Positions 19,927 through 28,448 of a stretch of 64,000 bases of DNA are shown here, piece after piece; within the stretch, counting starts at the first letter, position 1, and each line of letters starts with the position of its first letter. This DNA is from Bradyrhizobium sp. 164 (lineage in GTDB: Bacteria > Pseudomonadota > Alphaproteobacteria > Rhizobiales > Xanthobacteraceae): contig NZ_JADPKA010000027.1 of the NCBI RefSeq assembly GCF_023073715.1, forward strand, positions 1 to 64,000, written 5' to 3'. A program made the position numbers and the translations under genes. The notes under the pieces are model-generated. The model saw only the letters and a program-made list of their open reading frames with translations, was not told where the DNA came from and made no database searches.

Positions 19927-20802
19927 ATGGCGAGTTGGTTCTACGCATCCGAGGGCAAGCAGCAGGGGCCCTTTCCGGAGGGGCAATTTCGCGACCTCGT
20001 CGCCCAAGGAATCGTGCGCCCAGACACGCTGGTGTGGACCGAGGGCATGGCCGGCTGGCAGAAGGCCGCCGAAATTCCTGGCCTGGTCCGCGGCGGCGCC
20101 GCGCCGCCGATGATGCCGGCCGGCGGATATGCTCACGCTGGCGGCTATGATGGCGCAGGTGGAGGATCACTTTCGGTCGATTTCGGCATCCTCGAGTTCA
20201 CCTGGCGCAGCATCGTCTTGCTGATCGGAATGATCTTCGTCCTGCCAGCGCCGTGGGTGTTCGTCTGGTACACGCAATGGATCGTGTCCTGCGTGAACGT
20301 CCCGGGGCGTCCGAACCTCAGCTTCACCGGCAATGCGATGACGCTGGTGCCCTGGTTTTTCGGCTTCATCGTCCTGGCGATCGCCATCTCCTTCATCGGC
20401 AGCGAGATCTTGAGCAACCTGCTGTTCATCGTCCAGATCGTTCTCTACTGGCTGCTGATCAAATGGATGGTCGCGAACCTCGCCTCCAACGGGCAGCCGC
20501 TGGGCCTGAGCTTCACCGGCTCGATCTGGGCCTATATCGGCTGGAGCCTGCTGTTCGCGGTCTCGATCATCACCATCATCGGCTGGGCCTGGGTCGCCGC
20601 GGCGCAGATGCGCTGGTTCTGCCGCAGCGTCGAAGGCACGCGGCGCGAAATCGTCTTCAAGGGCAGCGGCCTTGACATTCTGTGGCGTGGAATCGTGGCC
20701 GTGATCCTGTGCAGCTTCATCATCCCGATCCCGTGGGTGTATCGCTGGATCATGAACTGGTTTGCATCGCAGACCGAGCTCGCTCCGCGCGGCTCGCTCT
20801 AA
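19927..20802 (+). CDS. GYF_2-domain (DUF4339) multipass membrane protein
   Basis: The N-terminal 55 residues (WFYASEGKQQGPFPEGQFRDL, TLVWTEGMAGWQKA) match the GYF_2/DUF4339 fold, thought to bind proline-rich peptides. A Gly/Ala-rich linker follows, then about six hydrophobic helices from residue 90 to the end with repeated W-rich motifs similar to DUF898-like proteins. The ATG at 19927 has GAGGGGGA about 9 bases upstream and gives 291 residues. Function unknown. It may sense or organise membrane partners. Confidence 0.8.
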   Translation: MASWFYASEGKQQGPFPEGQFRDLVAQGIVRPDTLVWTEGMAGWQKAAEIPGLVRGGAAPPMMPAGGYAHAGGYDGAGGGSLSVDFGILEFTWRSIVLLIGMIFVLPAPWVFVWYTQWIVSCVNVPGRPNLSFTGNAMTLVPWFFGFIVLAIAISFIGSEILSNLLFIVQIVLYWLLIKWMVANLASNGQPLGLSFTGSIWAYIGWSLLFAVSIITIIGWAWVAAAQMRWFCRSVEGTRREIVFKGSGLDILWRGIVAVILCSFIIPIPWVYRWIMNWFASQTELAPRGSL

Positions 20803-20806
20803 GCTA

Positions 20807-21670
20807 TCACGCCCTCCGCTCGCGCACCGAGCCTTCCTGCGCGACGGAGGCCACCAGCGTGCCGTCGGGCTTGAAGATCGAGCCGCGGGTCAGGCCGCGG
20901 CCGCCTTGTGCGCTCGGCGAATCCTGAGCGTAGAGCAGCCACTCGTCGGCGCGGAACGGGCGGTGAAACCACATCGCGTGGTCGAGACTCGCTGGCATCA
21001 TGCGCTTGTCGAACAGCGTGCGGCCATAGCGCGCCATGATCGCATCCAGCAGCGAAAAGTCCGAGGCATAGGCGAGCGCACACATGTGCAGTGCCGGATC
21101 GTCGGGCAGTTTCGCAGCCGTCTTGATCCAGACGTGAATGCGGCCATCGTCGATCTTCTGGCCGAAATAACGGCCGAGCTCGACCGGGCGCAACTCGATC
21201 GGACGATCGGATTCATAATAGCGGCGGATGAACTCCGGCATCTCCTTGAACATCGGCTGCTTCGCCACCTCCTCCGCCGTGAGCTTTTCCGGCGGCGGGA
21301 CGTCGGGCATCTTGTCCTGATGATCGAACGCACTCTCCTCCTCGGCGTGGAACGATACCATGATCGAGAAGATCGCGTTGCCGTGCTGGATCGCGGTGAC
21401 GCGGCGCGTCGAGTAGCTCTTGCCATCGCGCAGGCGCTCGACCTGGTAGATGATCGGGATCTGCGGGTCGCCCGGCAGAATGAAATAGCAATGCAGCGAA
21501 TGCGGCAGCCGGCCCTCGACGGTGCGGCAGGCCGCCACCATCGCCTGTCCGATCACTTGGCCGCCGAACACCCGCTGCCAGCTCGTTTTTGGGCTGTTGC
21601 CGCGGAACAGGTTCACCTCGAGCTGTTCGAGGTCGAGGATTGAAATGAGGTCGATCAGGCCTTTGGACAT
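20807..21670 (-). CDS. tesB: Acyl-CoA thioesterase II
   Basis: This double-hotdog thioesterase hydrolyses medium- to long-chain acyl-CoA. The 287-residue length is typical. The N-terminal hotdog has WQRVFGGQVIGQA and the second has YASDFSLLDAI, SLDHAMWFH and SVAQEGSVRE. These hold the Asp, Ser/Thr and Gln of the catalytic triad. Start is ATG at 21670. It is convergent with the GYF_2 gene, separated by 4 bp. Confidence 0.95.
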   Translation of the reverse strand: MSKGLIDLISILDLEQLEVNLFRGNSPKTSWQRVFGGQVIGQAMVAACRTVEGRLPHSLHCYFILPGDPQIPIIYQVERLRDGKSYSTRRVTAIQHGNAIFSIMVSFHAEEESAFDHQDKMPDVPPPEKLTAEEVAKQPMFKEMPEFIRRYYESDRPIELRPVELGRYFGQKIDDGRIHVWIKTAAKLPDDPALHMCALAYASDFSLLDAIMARYGRTLFDKRMMPASLDHAMWFHRPFRADEWLLYAQDSPSAQGGRGLTRGSIFKPDGTLVASVAQEGSVRERRA

Positions 21671-21690
21671 GCTGCTGCTTTCGAGTGCCT

Positions 21691-21780
21691 CGTCATTTCG
21701 GGCATCGCGACAGCGATGCCCCGGAATCCCGAGCCGATAACCTCCGGATTCCGGGTTCGCGCTCGCGCGCGCTCCGGCTG
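21691..21780. repeat. Interspersed repeat, family B (degenerate)
   Basis: CGTCATTTCGGGC followed by GGAATCC and GGATTCCGGGTTCGC resembles the family B element at 1313, but the right end is degraded. It occupies the tesB-UbiH divergent spacer. Confidence 0.5.
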
Positions 21781-21874
21781 ACGGAACGATTGCCGTTCCG
21801 CCCTTGTTTCACCGCACTGTTTCGCCCACCTCAAGTCTGCTAGCAAGTCCAGGAATTGGCCGGGAAAGTCGGGT

Positions 21875-23095
21875 ATGTCGGTACAGGGGAGCATTGTCAT
21901 TGGCGGCGGCGCGTTTGCAGGGCTGGCGCTGGCGCTGGCGCTGCGCCAGGGGCTCGGGCCCGAGATTCCCGTCATCGTCGCCGATCCCGCGCTCAGCATG
22001 CGTCCAAGCCGCGATCCGCGCGCAACTGCGATCGTGGCGGCTTGCCGCCGGCTGTTCGAGGCGATCGGCGCTTGGGACGATGTCAGGGGCGAGGCGCAGC
22101 CGATCCTCGACATGGTCGTCACCGATTCCAAGCTGGAGGACGCGACGCGTCCGGTGTTCCTGAATTTCGCCGGCGATGTCGCGCCGGGCGAGCCCTTCGC
22201 GCATATGGTCGAAAACCGTCGCCTGATCGATGCACTGGTGGTGCGTGCGGAGGCCGAGGGCATCGATCTGCGTGCCACCATTGTCGCCTCGTACGACGCG
22301 CGTTCCGAAGGCATCGACGTGACGCTCGGCGACGGCAGCGTGATCGCCGCAAGCCTGCTGGTCGCCGCGGATGGCGCCAGATCCAAGCTGCGCGAGCGCG
22401 CCGGCATCGCTACCCATGGCTGGGAATATGACCAGTCCGGCATCGTCGTCACCGTCGGGCACGAGCGCGATCACGAGGGCCGCGCCGAGGAGCATTTTCT
22501 GCCGGCCGGTCCGTTCGCGATTTTGCCCCTATCCGGCAAACGCTCCTCGCTGGTGTGGACCGAGCGCCGCAGCGAAGCCGCACGCATCATCGCGCTGAGC
22601 GAGGCGGAATTTCACGGCGAGCTCGAGCAGCGCTTCGGTCTGCATCTCGGCGAGGTCAAGGCACTCGACACGCCGCGTGCGTTCCCGCTGTCCTATTTCG
22701 TCGCGCGCTCCTTCATCGCCGAGCGTCTGGCGCTGGTCGGCGACGCCGCTCATGTCATCCATCCGATCGCGGGCCAAGGCCTCAACATGGGACTGAAGGA
22801 TGTCGCCGCGCTGGCCGAGGTGGTGGTCGATGCCGCGCGTCTCGGCATGGATCTCGGCAGCGTCGATGTGCTCGAACGTTACCAGCGCTGGCGCCGCTTC
22901 GACACCATGGCGATGGGCGTCGCCACCAACTCGCTGAACTTCCTGTTCTCCAACCAATCGACGCTCCTGCGCTCGTTGCGCGATATCGGCCTCGGCCTCG
23001 TCGACCGCGCCCCGCCGCTTAAGAATCTCTTCATCCGACAGGCCGCCGGCTTGACCGGTGAAGTGCCGCGTTTGTTGAAGGGCGAAGCGTTGTAG
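21875..23095 (+). CDS. UbiH/COQ6-family FAD-dependent hydroxylase
   Basis: This 406-residue flavoprotein monooxygenase is probably a ubiquinone ring hydroxylase. The dinucleotide-binding motif IVIGGGAFAGLALALAL is at the N-terminus. The middle DG motif appears in VAADGARSKLRE. The FAD ribityl motif reads LVGDAAHVIHPIAGQGLNMGLKD near residue 290. Which ring position it hydroxylates cannot be read from sequence, so no UbiH/F/I/L name is given. A GGGT-rich region precedes the ATG at 21875. Confidence 0.9.
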   Translation: MSVQGSIVIGGGAFAGLALALALRQGLGPEIPVIVADPALSMRPSRDPRATAIVAACRRLFEAIGAWDDVRGEAQPILDMVVTDSKLEDATRPVFLNFAGDVAPGEPFAHMVENRRLIDALVVRAEAEGIDLRATIVASYDARSEGIDVTLGDGSVIAASLLVAADGARSKLRERAGIATHGWEYDQSGIVVTVGHERDHEGRAEEHFLPAGPFAILPLSGKRSSLVWTERRSEAARIIALSEAEFHGELEQRFGLHLGEVKALDTPRAFPLSYFVARSFIAERLALVGDAAHVIHPIAGQGLNMGLKDVAALAEVVVDAARLGMDLGSVDVLERYQRWRRFDTMAMGVATNSLNFLFSNQSTLLRSLRDIGLGLVDRAPPLKNLFIRQAAGLTGEVPRLLKGEAL

Positions 23096-23341
23096 GCGGA
23101 GGTTTCAAGAGCGCTCGCCCCACCCTCTCTTCATCGTCCGGACAAGCGCGCTCTGAGCGCGCGCAGATCCGGGACTATACGCCGCAGCAATGATTTGCGG
23201 GCTTGGAGTTACCAGCTTCGCGCCATAACTCCCTTTGTGGTTATGGATCCTGGCCCCCCGCACGCAATTGCGCGCTAGGCCGGGACGACATCAAGAATGT
23301 GGTGAAGCCATCGCGCTCCAGCCGGGATACGTGCCGTGACT
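23096..23341. repeat. Intergenic region with family C repeat
   Basis: CATCGTCCGGACAAGCGCG near 23131 and GGCCGGGACGAC near 23280 bracket GATCCGGGAC, CCATAACTCCC and GGTTATGGATCC segments. The same components recur, rearranged, near 33497. It looks like a dispersed palindromic element filling the convergent gap. Confidence 0.55.
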
Positions 23342-23539
23342 TCAATCGATCTTGCGCGCCTCTTCCGGCAGCATGATCGGGATGCCGTCGCGGATCGGGT
23401 AAGCGAGCTTGGCGCTGCGCGAGATCAGCTCCTGCTTGGCAGAATCGAACTCCAGCGGGCCCTTGGTCAACGGGCAAACCAGAATCTCCAGCAGCTTCGG
23501 ATCGACGCTGGCTTCGGGGCGTTCGGTGGGCGCGTTCAT
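23342..23539 (-). CDS. Trm112-family protein
   Basis: The 65-residue product starts at the ATG at 23539, which has GGAGA upstream. [17 protein letters not shown] and [17 protein letters not shown] are the core of the Trm112/UPF0434 family, small partners or activators of methyltransferases. Only one Cys of the possible zinc-binding set remains, as in many bacterial members. It is probably the end of an operon shared elsewhere with lonN and cnoX, but here a 5-kb block lies between. Confidence 0.9.
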   Translation of the reverse strand: MNAPTERPEASVDPKLLEILVCPLTKGPLEFDSAKQELISRSAKLAYPIRDGIPIMLPEEARKID

Positions 23540-23598
23540 GATGGTCTCCGGCAGTCGGATTGCCTCTAGCACAGAAATTCGCATCCGCCCATCGCGGC

Positions 23599-24129
23599 CT
23601 AAGCGGACATCATCCGCAAGAGCTCGTCGAGCAGGGCCTGGAGCCGCGCCTGCGGCACGGGCGTGCCCGATAACGCGAAGCCGAGAAAGCTCCAGTACAG
23701 GATCTGCGAGCGCGCCTGCGCCATCGCCGGGTCGAGTCCCCGCTTCTTCAGCAGCGCCTCGATATAATCGAGCCTGCGGCGGTCGATCGCACGGACTGCG
23801 CCTTGCGCGGCCGCATCGAACGCCGCCCAGTTGCGCACGGCGCGCTCGAGGTCGAGCCGCGCGCTGAAAGATCTTCGCAACAGCGCCGTCAGCGGTTCGT
23901 CACTGCCAGCCTCGACATCGGCGATGATCTGCTCGGCCGCGATCTCGCGCCAGCGCTTCAGCAAGGCCGCGTGGAAGGCGCCGAGATCGGCAAAATGCCA
24001 ATAAAAGCTGCCGCGCGACACGCCCATGGCCTTGGCGAGCGGATCGGCCTTCAGCGCCGTGAAGCCGCTTCTGGCGAGCGCCTTCAGCCCCTGTTTGATC
24101 CAGTCGTCGGCGGCGAGCTGTTCGGTCAT
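23599..24129 (-). CDS. TetR-family transcriptional regulator
   Basis: This 176-residue repressor has an N-terminal helix-turn-helix (residues 5-50) with [34 protein letters not shown], a textbook TetR DNA-binding domain. The C-terminal ligand domain is not assignable. ATG at 24129 is preceded by GGGAA; an upstream GTG at 24159 lies inside an operator and is less likely. Twin dyads ATACA-N4-TGTAT in the intergenic region are its probable targets, so it should control itself and the divergent membrane-protein gene. Confidence 0.93.
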   Translation of the reverse strand: MTEQLAADDWIKQGLKALARSGFTALKADPLAKAMGVSRGSFYWHFADLGAFHAALLKRWREIAAEQIIADVEAGSDEPLTALLRRSFSARLDLERAVRNWAAFDAAAQGAVRAIDRRRLDYIEALLKKRGLDPAMAQARSQILYWSFLGFALSGTPVPQARLQALLDELLRMMSA

Positions 24130-24153
24130 GGCGAGTTCCCGATGATCAGGACC

Positions 24154-24167
24154 ATACACGAGTGTAT
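24154..24167. promoter_or_regulatory. TetR operator, site 1
   Basis: ATACACGAGTGTAT is a perfect inverted repeat apart from the two central bases. It overlaps the -35-like TTGACA at 24167-24172 and shares ATACA-N4-TGTAT with site 2. Confidence 0.7.
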
Positions 24168-24196
24168 TGACAGGTCACCGTGCGCGGGTCCATACC
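24167..24196 (+). promoter_or_regulatory. Promoter for the small membrane protein
   Basis: TTGACA at 24167-24172 and a -10-like CATACC at 24191-24196, with an 18-bp spacer, lie between the two TetR dyads. Binding at either would block RNA polymerase. Confidence 0.45.
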
Positions 24197-24212
24197 ATAC
24201 ACACCTGTATGG
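24195..24212. promoter_or_regulatory. TetR operator, site 2
   Basis: CCATACACACCTGTATGG is an exact 7-bp inverted repeat around four central bases. Its core ATACA-N4-TGTAT equals site 1. Centre-to-centre distance is about 43 bp, or roughly four helical turns. Confidence 0.7.
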
Positions 24213-24238
24213 CCACTGGATAGATCGGAGTTTCCGTC

Positions 24239-24589
24239 ATGCGCGATCTCCTGCTGCAATGCTCCGGCGCTGCCGCGATCGTGCTGGCGCTGATCCACGG
24301 CATGCTCGGCGAGACCAAGGTGTTCGCTCGTGCCACAATCGAGCCGCCGCGCCTTCGTACGCTGATCCGCTTGGTGTGGCAGGCCGGCACGGTGGCCTGG
24401 ATCGGCGGCGGCGTGCTGCTGCTCGCGGCACCCTTGATGCAGTCGAACCTCGCCCGGCACTGGATCGTCGTCACACTCGCCGTCGTGTTCGGCTGCGCGG
24501 CACTCGCCAACGCCCTCGCGACGCGCGGCCGCCACTTTGGCTGGGTCGGCATGGGCACTGTGGTGGCGCTTGCGGTTGCCGGCTACTAG
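24239..24589 (+). CDS. Small multipass membrane protein
   Basis: The 116-residue product has about four hydrophobic segments (near residues 8-24, 45-65, 72-92 and 98-115). A conserved-looking HGMLGETKVFAR follows the first helix. I do not recognise the family with certainty. Its promoter is bracketed by the two TetR dyads, so it is probably induced when the regulator binds its ligand. No enzymatic motif is visible. Confidence 0.75.
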   Translation: MRDLLLQCSGAAAIVLALIHGMLGETKVFARATIEPPRLRTLIRLVWQAGTVAWIGGGVLLLAAPLMQSNLARHWIVVTLAVVFGCAALANALATRGRHFGWVGMGTVVALAVAGY

Positions 24590-24679
24590 CGGCGCTCGCG
24601 TTTGGCCCGTGAGGCGTAAGGCCGCAGCCGCACTTCAAATGCGCGTTGCATGCGGAGAGCGCTGATCTTTTGGCGACCA

Positions 24680-24694
24680 TTAGAACAAATCTAA
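24680..24694. promoter_or_regulatory. Irr-type ICE box candidate
   Basis: TTAGAACAAATCTAA matches the iron control element TTAGAA-N3-TTCTAA with one mismatch. It lies about 103 bp before the PepSY-like gene. Larger flanking arms GGCGACCA and TGGTCACC extend the dyad. Confidence 0.5.
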
Positions 24695-24796
24695 GATTGG
24701 TCACCCCAAACCGGATTGACTTCACCTTCGCCTTTGCTTCCTTCGGCTGCGCTTCGCGCTGAGCACACAGCGCACACGACAGAGGAGGAGACGTTC

Positions 24797-25075
24797 GTGA
24801 AGGTCATTCGAGTTGTTGCCATTGCACTGACGATCGGGATTGGTACGGGATCGGCGGTCATGGCCGACGGTTTCAAGGACTGCACCAAGCTCGACAAGGC
24901 GTCATGGAAGCCGGCCAGCGAGGCCGAAGCCAAGGCGAAGGCGCTGGGCTACGAGGTGCGGCGCTCCAAGATCGAAGGCTCGTGCTACGAGGTGTACGGC
25001 GTCAAGGAAGGCAAGCTCTACGAGCTGTTCTACAGCCCCGAAGATCTCAGCCTGAAGCATACGATTGCCAAATGA
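24797..25075 (+). CDS. Small periplasmic PepSY-like protein
   Basis: The 92-residue product starts at a GTG at 24797 with an excellent GGAGGAG ribosome site. A signal peptide ends at about VMA, residue 24. The mature part has KALGYEVRRSKIEGSCYEVYGVKEGKLYELFYSPED, the pattern of PepSY-type modules. Two Cys are present. It lies immediately before a cytochrome b561 gene, a common pairing in which the PepSY protein may bind or deliver a ligand. The last codons are the first unit of a 14-bp tandem repeat. Confidence 0.8.
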   Translation: MKVIRVVAIALTIGIGTGSAVMADGFKDCTKLDKASWKPASEAEAKAKALGYEVRRSKIEGSCYEVYGVKEGKLYELFYSPEDLSLKHTIAK

Positions 25076-25136
25076 CTTGCGCGAAGTAGTCTGCGCCAAG
25101 TGACTCGCGCCAAATGACTTGCGCAAAGTGAAGCGG
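25067..25136. repeat. 14-bp tandem repeat, five units
   Basis: Units start at 25067, 25081, 25095, 25109 and 25123. Units 1 and 4 are identical (GCCAAATGACTTGC). The others differ at two to seven positions, the last being most diverged. The array spans the stop codon of the PepSY-like gene and ends just before the ATG of the cytochrome b561 gene. Confidence 0.9.
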
Positions 25137-25141
25137 AATTG

Positions 25142-25732
25142 ATGGCAGAAGCGATGCCACAAGCGCGCGGGGTGTCCAACGGGACCCCCGCGGATCGAAC
25201 TGCTTCGCGGGCGGTCGCGGTCTGGGACCTCCCGCTGCGGCTCTGGCACTGGCTTCTCGCGACCTCGGTTCTGATCGCGTGGTTCACGCCGACCGTCTAT
25301 GACGGCCTGCACCGCATCGTGGGCTATACGGTCATCGGCCTACTTGGCTTCCGACTGGTCTGGGGCTTCATAGGAGGCCGTTATTCGCGCTTCCGGATGG
25401 TCGGGGTCAGACTTCGCGCGGCGCCCGGCTATCTCTGGAACCTGCGCCGCGGCATCACCGGCCGCTATATCGGACTCAATCCTGCCGGCACCTTGATGCT
25501 GGTGGCGCTGCTGGCTTCGCTCGCGGTGTCGACGATCACGGGCGCGATGTCGGTGACCGTCACTTTTTTCGGCGTCTGGTGGGTCGAGGATACCCACCAT
25601 TATTCATCGGACGCCGTCATCATCCTGGTCGTGCTGCACGTGCTCGGCGTGGTGCTGATGGGGACGCTCCAGCGCGAGAACCTGATCCGCGCGATGTTCA
25701 CCGGACGCAAGCGCATCCGCAATCGCCTCTAG
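25142..25732 (+). CDS. Cytochrome b561-family membrane protein
   Basis: This 196-residue diheme b-type cytochrome carries electrons across the inner membrane. Four helices are evident, with candidate heme-ligand histidines in LRLWHWLL, LHRIVGY, DTHHYSSD and VVLHVLGV. WDLPLRLWHW is the usual start of the family. The start is the ATG at 25142 right after the tandem repeat. No RBS stands out beyond the G-rich repeat end. Its partner is probably the PepSY-like protein upstream. Confidence 0.9.
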   Translation: MAEAMPQARGVSNGTPADRTASRAVAVWDLPLRLWHWLLATSVLIAWFTPTVYDGLHRIVGYTVIGLLGFRLVWGFIGGRYSRFRMVGVRLRAAPGYLWNLRRGITGRYIGLNPAGTLMLVALLASLAVSTITGAMSVTVTFFGVWWVEDTHHYSSDAVIILVVLHVLGVVLMGTLQRENLIRAMFTGRKRIRNRL

Positions 25733-25934
25733 GGCTTGTTGCCGATCCTTGCAGGTCTCCTTCGCTCTCCTTGGGCGCGATGGCGGTGTGACGCATGCGC
25801 AATGCTCGGCAAAATCGAATTGCGCAGGAAGCATTAACGTCACGGTAAGCATGCAATCAGGCGTTGCACAAAATTAACGCGAACGACGTTTAGCCCGTTC
25901 ACCATCGACACTATTGACGATGGAGCGATATTGG
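25733..25934. other. Intergenic region before the MHYT gene
   Basis: This 202-bp spacer is unusually A+T rich in places (AAAATTAACGC near 25869), which suits a promoter. No clear operator is recognised. Confidence 0.4.
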
Positions 25935-28442
25935 ATGTTCCGCGTTTTTTCCTGCCTTACCGTCGAGCATGATTGGCGGTTGGTCCTGCTGGCTGGCCTG
26001 GTCTGTTTCGTCGCGAGTATCGTTGCGATCAGTATCTTCCATCGCGCGATCGCTGCGCGCGCGAGATCACGGTTGATCTGGATCGCCATTGCTGGCGCTG
26101 CGATCGGATACGGAATCTGGGCAACCCATTTCGTTGCGATGCTCGCCTATGAGCCTGGCGTCCCGACCGGTTATGGAATCGTGCTGACGACGCTCTCACT
26201 GGCTACGGCAATGCTGCTGACGTCGGGGGGCTTCAGTGTTGCGCTCGGCGATTCCGGCCGGTGGCGCGCAGCGGCCGGCGGCGTCATCATCGGCGGCGGC
26301 ATTGCCAGCATGCACTATCTCGGCATGTGGGCCCTTGAAGTGCCGGGTCGCGTCGCCTGGTCGCCGGACCTCGTGCTCGTCTCGATCACTCTCGGCATGT
26401 GCCTCGGCTATGCGGCCTTGGCTGTGGCGATCAGGTACCAGAACTACCGCGGCACGCTCGCGGCGGCGGTCCTGCTGACCCTTGCCATCGTATCGCATCA
26501 CTTCACGGCCATGGGTGCCGTGCAAATCACGCCGGACCCAATGCGTGCGACAGGTGTCCTATCGCTTTCTCCGGCCGTGCTCGCGCTGGCTATCGCCGGT
26601 GTAGCACTCTCCGTGCTGGGCATGAGCCTGATCGGCGTGGTGGCCGATCGTCGCCTGGCAAGCAGAACCGTGAAGTTCGAAGGGATCATCAGCCAGCTTT
26701 CGGACGCACGGCAGCAGCTCGAAGACTCGCAGCAGGAGCTACAGGAACAGAAGCTGAGGCTGGACACGGCCATCAACCACATGGTCGAAGGCCTTTGCAT
26801 GTTCGATGCCGAGAAGAGGCTGGTCATCTGCAACGAGCGTTACGCCAATCTGTATCGGCTGCCGCCGGAATTGCTGCGCGCGGGAACCTCGCACCGCGAC
26901 ATCATCAGGCATCGCATCATCAGCGGTACACTCAAAAGCGACGCAAGCGACATTGCCGCCGAGCAACTGATCTCGAAGCTCGATGCTTTGCCAGTCAATG
27001 CGGTCTCGAGCCGAATCGACGAATTCGCTGATGGCCGGTTGATTTGCGTGACGAGACAGCCGATGGCTGGTGGCGGATGGGTGGCAACGCATCTCGATGT
27101 CACGGAGCAACGCCGGTCCGAAGCCAAGATTACCTATATGGCGCAGCACGACGCGCTGACGGAGTTGCCAAATCGCGTGCTGCTGAGAGCGCGTTTGGAG
27201 CAGGCCTTCGCCGAGACGCGCAATGGAGCTCGCCATCTGGCGGTCCTCATGATCGATCTCGACCGCTTCAAGGAGGTCAATGACACGCTCGGACATCCGG
27301 CGGGCGACTCGCTGCTGCGTGCGGCCGCGACGCGTTTGCGGGAGTGCAGCCGGGAAACCACCTTGATTGCCCGACTGGGTGGCGATGAGTTCGCCGTCGT
27401 GGACTATGTTACAAATCCCGTCGTGGATGCGGCCTCGTTCGCCGAGACGATCAAGGCTGCGCTCTGCGAACCCTTTGACCTTGGCGATCATCAAGTCACC
27501 GTGGGCGCCAGCATTGGGATCGCCATCGGGCCCCGCGACGGGGCTGATTCCGACGTCATCCTCAAGAGCGCAGACCTTGCTCTGTACGCGGCAAAGAGTG
27601 GCGGACGCGGCGCATTCCGCTTCTTCGAACCGGAGCTGGACCAGCTCATGCATGTCCGCCGCAACCTGGAAAAGGACATGCGCAGAGCGCTTGCGCGGGG
27701 CGAATTCGAGCTCCACTACCAGCCATTTGTGAGTGTGGAGACCGGCCAAACCTGCGGCTATGAGGCGTTATTGCGGTGGCACCATCCGGAGCGCGGTCTG
27801 GTCTCGCCTGCCGAATTCATTCCGCTTGCGGAGGAAACCGGCTTGATCCTGCCCCTGGGCGAATGGGTCTTGAGAGCTGCCTGCACTGAGGCAGCCAAGT
27901 GGCCTTCCGATCTGATGATCGCAATCAATCTCTCTCCCGCTCAGTTCAGGAGCAAGGAGCTCGTCTCCATCATTGTCGGCGCCCTGGCGACCTCGGAGAT
28001 TGCGCCGCACCGGCTCGAGCTCGAGGTCACCGAAACCGTCATCATGCACGACAGCGACGCGGTGTTCGCAGCGCTTGGGCAGCTGCGCGAGCTCGGCGTG
28101 CGAATTGCCCTCGACGATTTCGGCACGGGCTATTCATCGCTGAGCTTTCTGCAGAAATTTCCATTCGACAAGATCAAGATCGACCGCAGCTTCGTCAGCG
28201 AGCTGTCCAGCAAAAGCGAAGAGGCGCATCGGATCGCCCGTGCCGTCGTGGCGTTCGCGGTCAGCCTCGGCAAGACGACGACCGCTGAAGGCGTCGAAGC
28301 CGCCGAGCAACTGGACATCCTGCGCGAACAAGGCTGTGTCGAGGCGCAGGGCTACTATTTCAGCCCGCCAATGCAGGCCTCGAGGATCCCGGAGGTGGCC
28401 CAGCGGAAGGCCGAAGCCGAAGCGGCTGTCCGTGCCGCGTAG
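25935..28442 (+). CDS. MHYT-PAS-GGDEF-EAL cyclic-di-GMP signalling protein
   Basis: The N-terminal MHYT sensor has seven helices with three motif copies: HFVAM, MHYLGM and HHFTAMGA (about residues 60-200). Such domains are proposed to bind copper and sense O2, CO or NO. A coiled stretch (about 250-285) leads to a PAS domain (INHMVEGLCMFDAEKRLVICNERYANLY). GGDEF near residue 481 is intact, as are EALLRW near 609 and DDFGTGYSSL, so both synthesis and hydrolysis of c-di-GMP are possible. Start at ATG 25935 has GGAG upstream; ATG 25920 is an alternative. Confidence 0.93.
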   Translation: MFRVFSCLTVEHDWRLVLLAGLVCFVASIVAISIFHRAIAARARSRLIWIAIAGAAIGYGIWATHFVAMLAYEPGVPTGYGIVLTTLSLATAMLLTSGGFSVALGDSGRWRAAAGGVIIGGGIASMHYLGMWALEVPGRVAWSPDLVLVSITLGMCLGYAALAVAIRYQNYRGTLAAAVLLTLAIVSHHFTAMGAVQITPDPMRATGVLSLSPAVLALAIAGVALSVLGMSLIGVVADRRLASRTVKFEGIISQLSDARQQLEDSQQELQEQKLRLDTAINHMVEGLCMFDAEKRLVICNERYANLYRLPPELLRAGTSHRDIIRHRIISGTLKSDASDIAAEQLISKLDALPVNAVSSRIDEFADGRLICVTRQPMAGGGWVATHLDVTEQRRSEAKITYMAQHDALTELPNRVLLRARLEQAFAETRNGARHLAVLMIDLDRFKEVNDTLGHPAGDSLLRAAATRLRECSRETTLIARLGGDEFAVVDYVTNPVVDAASFAETIKAALCEPFDLGDHQVTVGASIGIAIGPRDGADSDVILKSADLALYAAKSGGRGAFRFFEPELDQLMHVRRNLEKDMRRALARGEFELHYQPFVSVETGQTCGYEALLRWHHPERGLVSPAEFIPLAEETGLILPLGEWVLRAACTEAAKWPSDLMIAINLSPAQFRSKELVSIIVGALATSEIAPHRLELEVTETVIMHDSDAVFAALGQLRELGVRIALDDFGTGYSSLSFLQKFPFDKIKIDRSFVSELSSKSEEAHRIARAVVAFAVSLGKTTTAEGVEAAEQLDILREQGCVEAQGYYFSPPMQASRIPEVAQRKAEAEAAVRAA

Positions 28443-28448
28443 GTGTTC

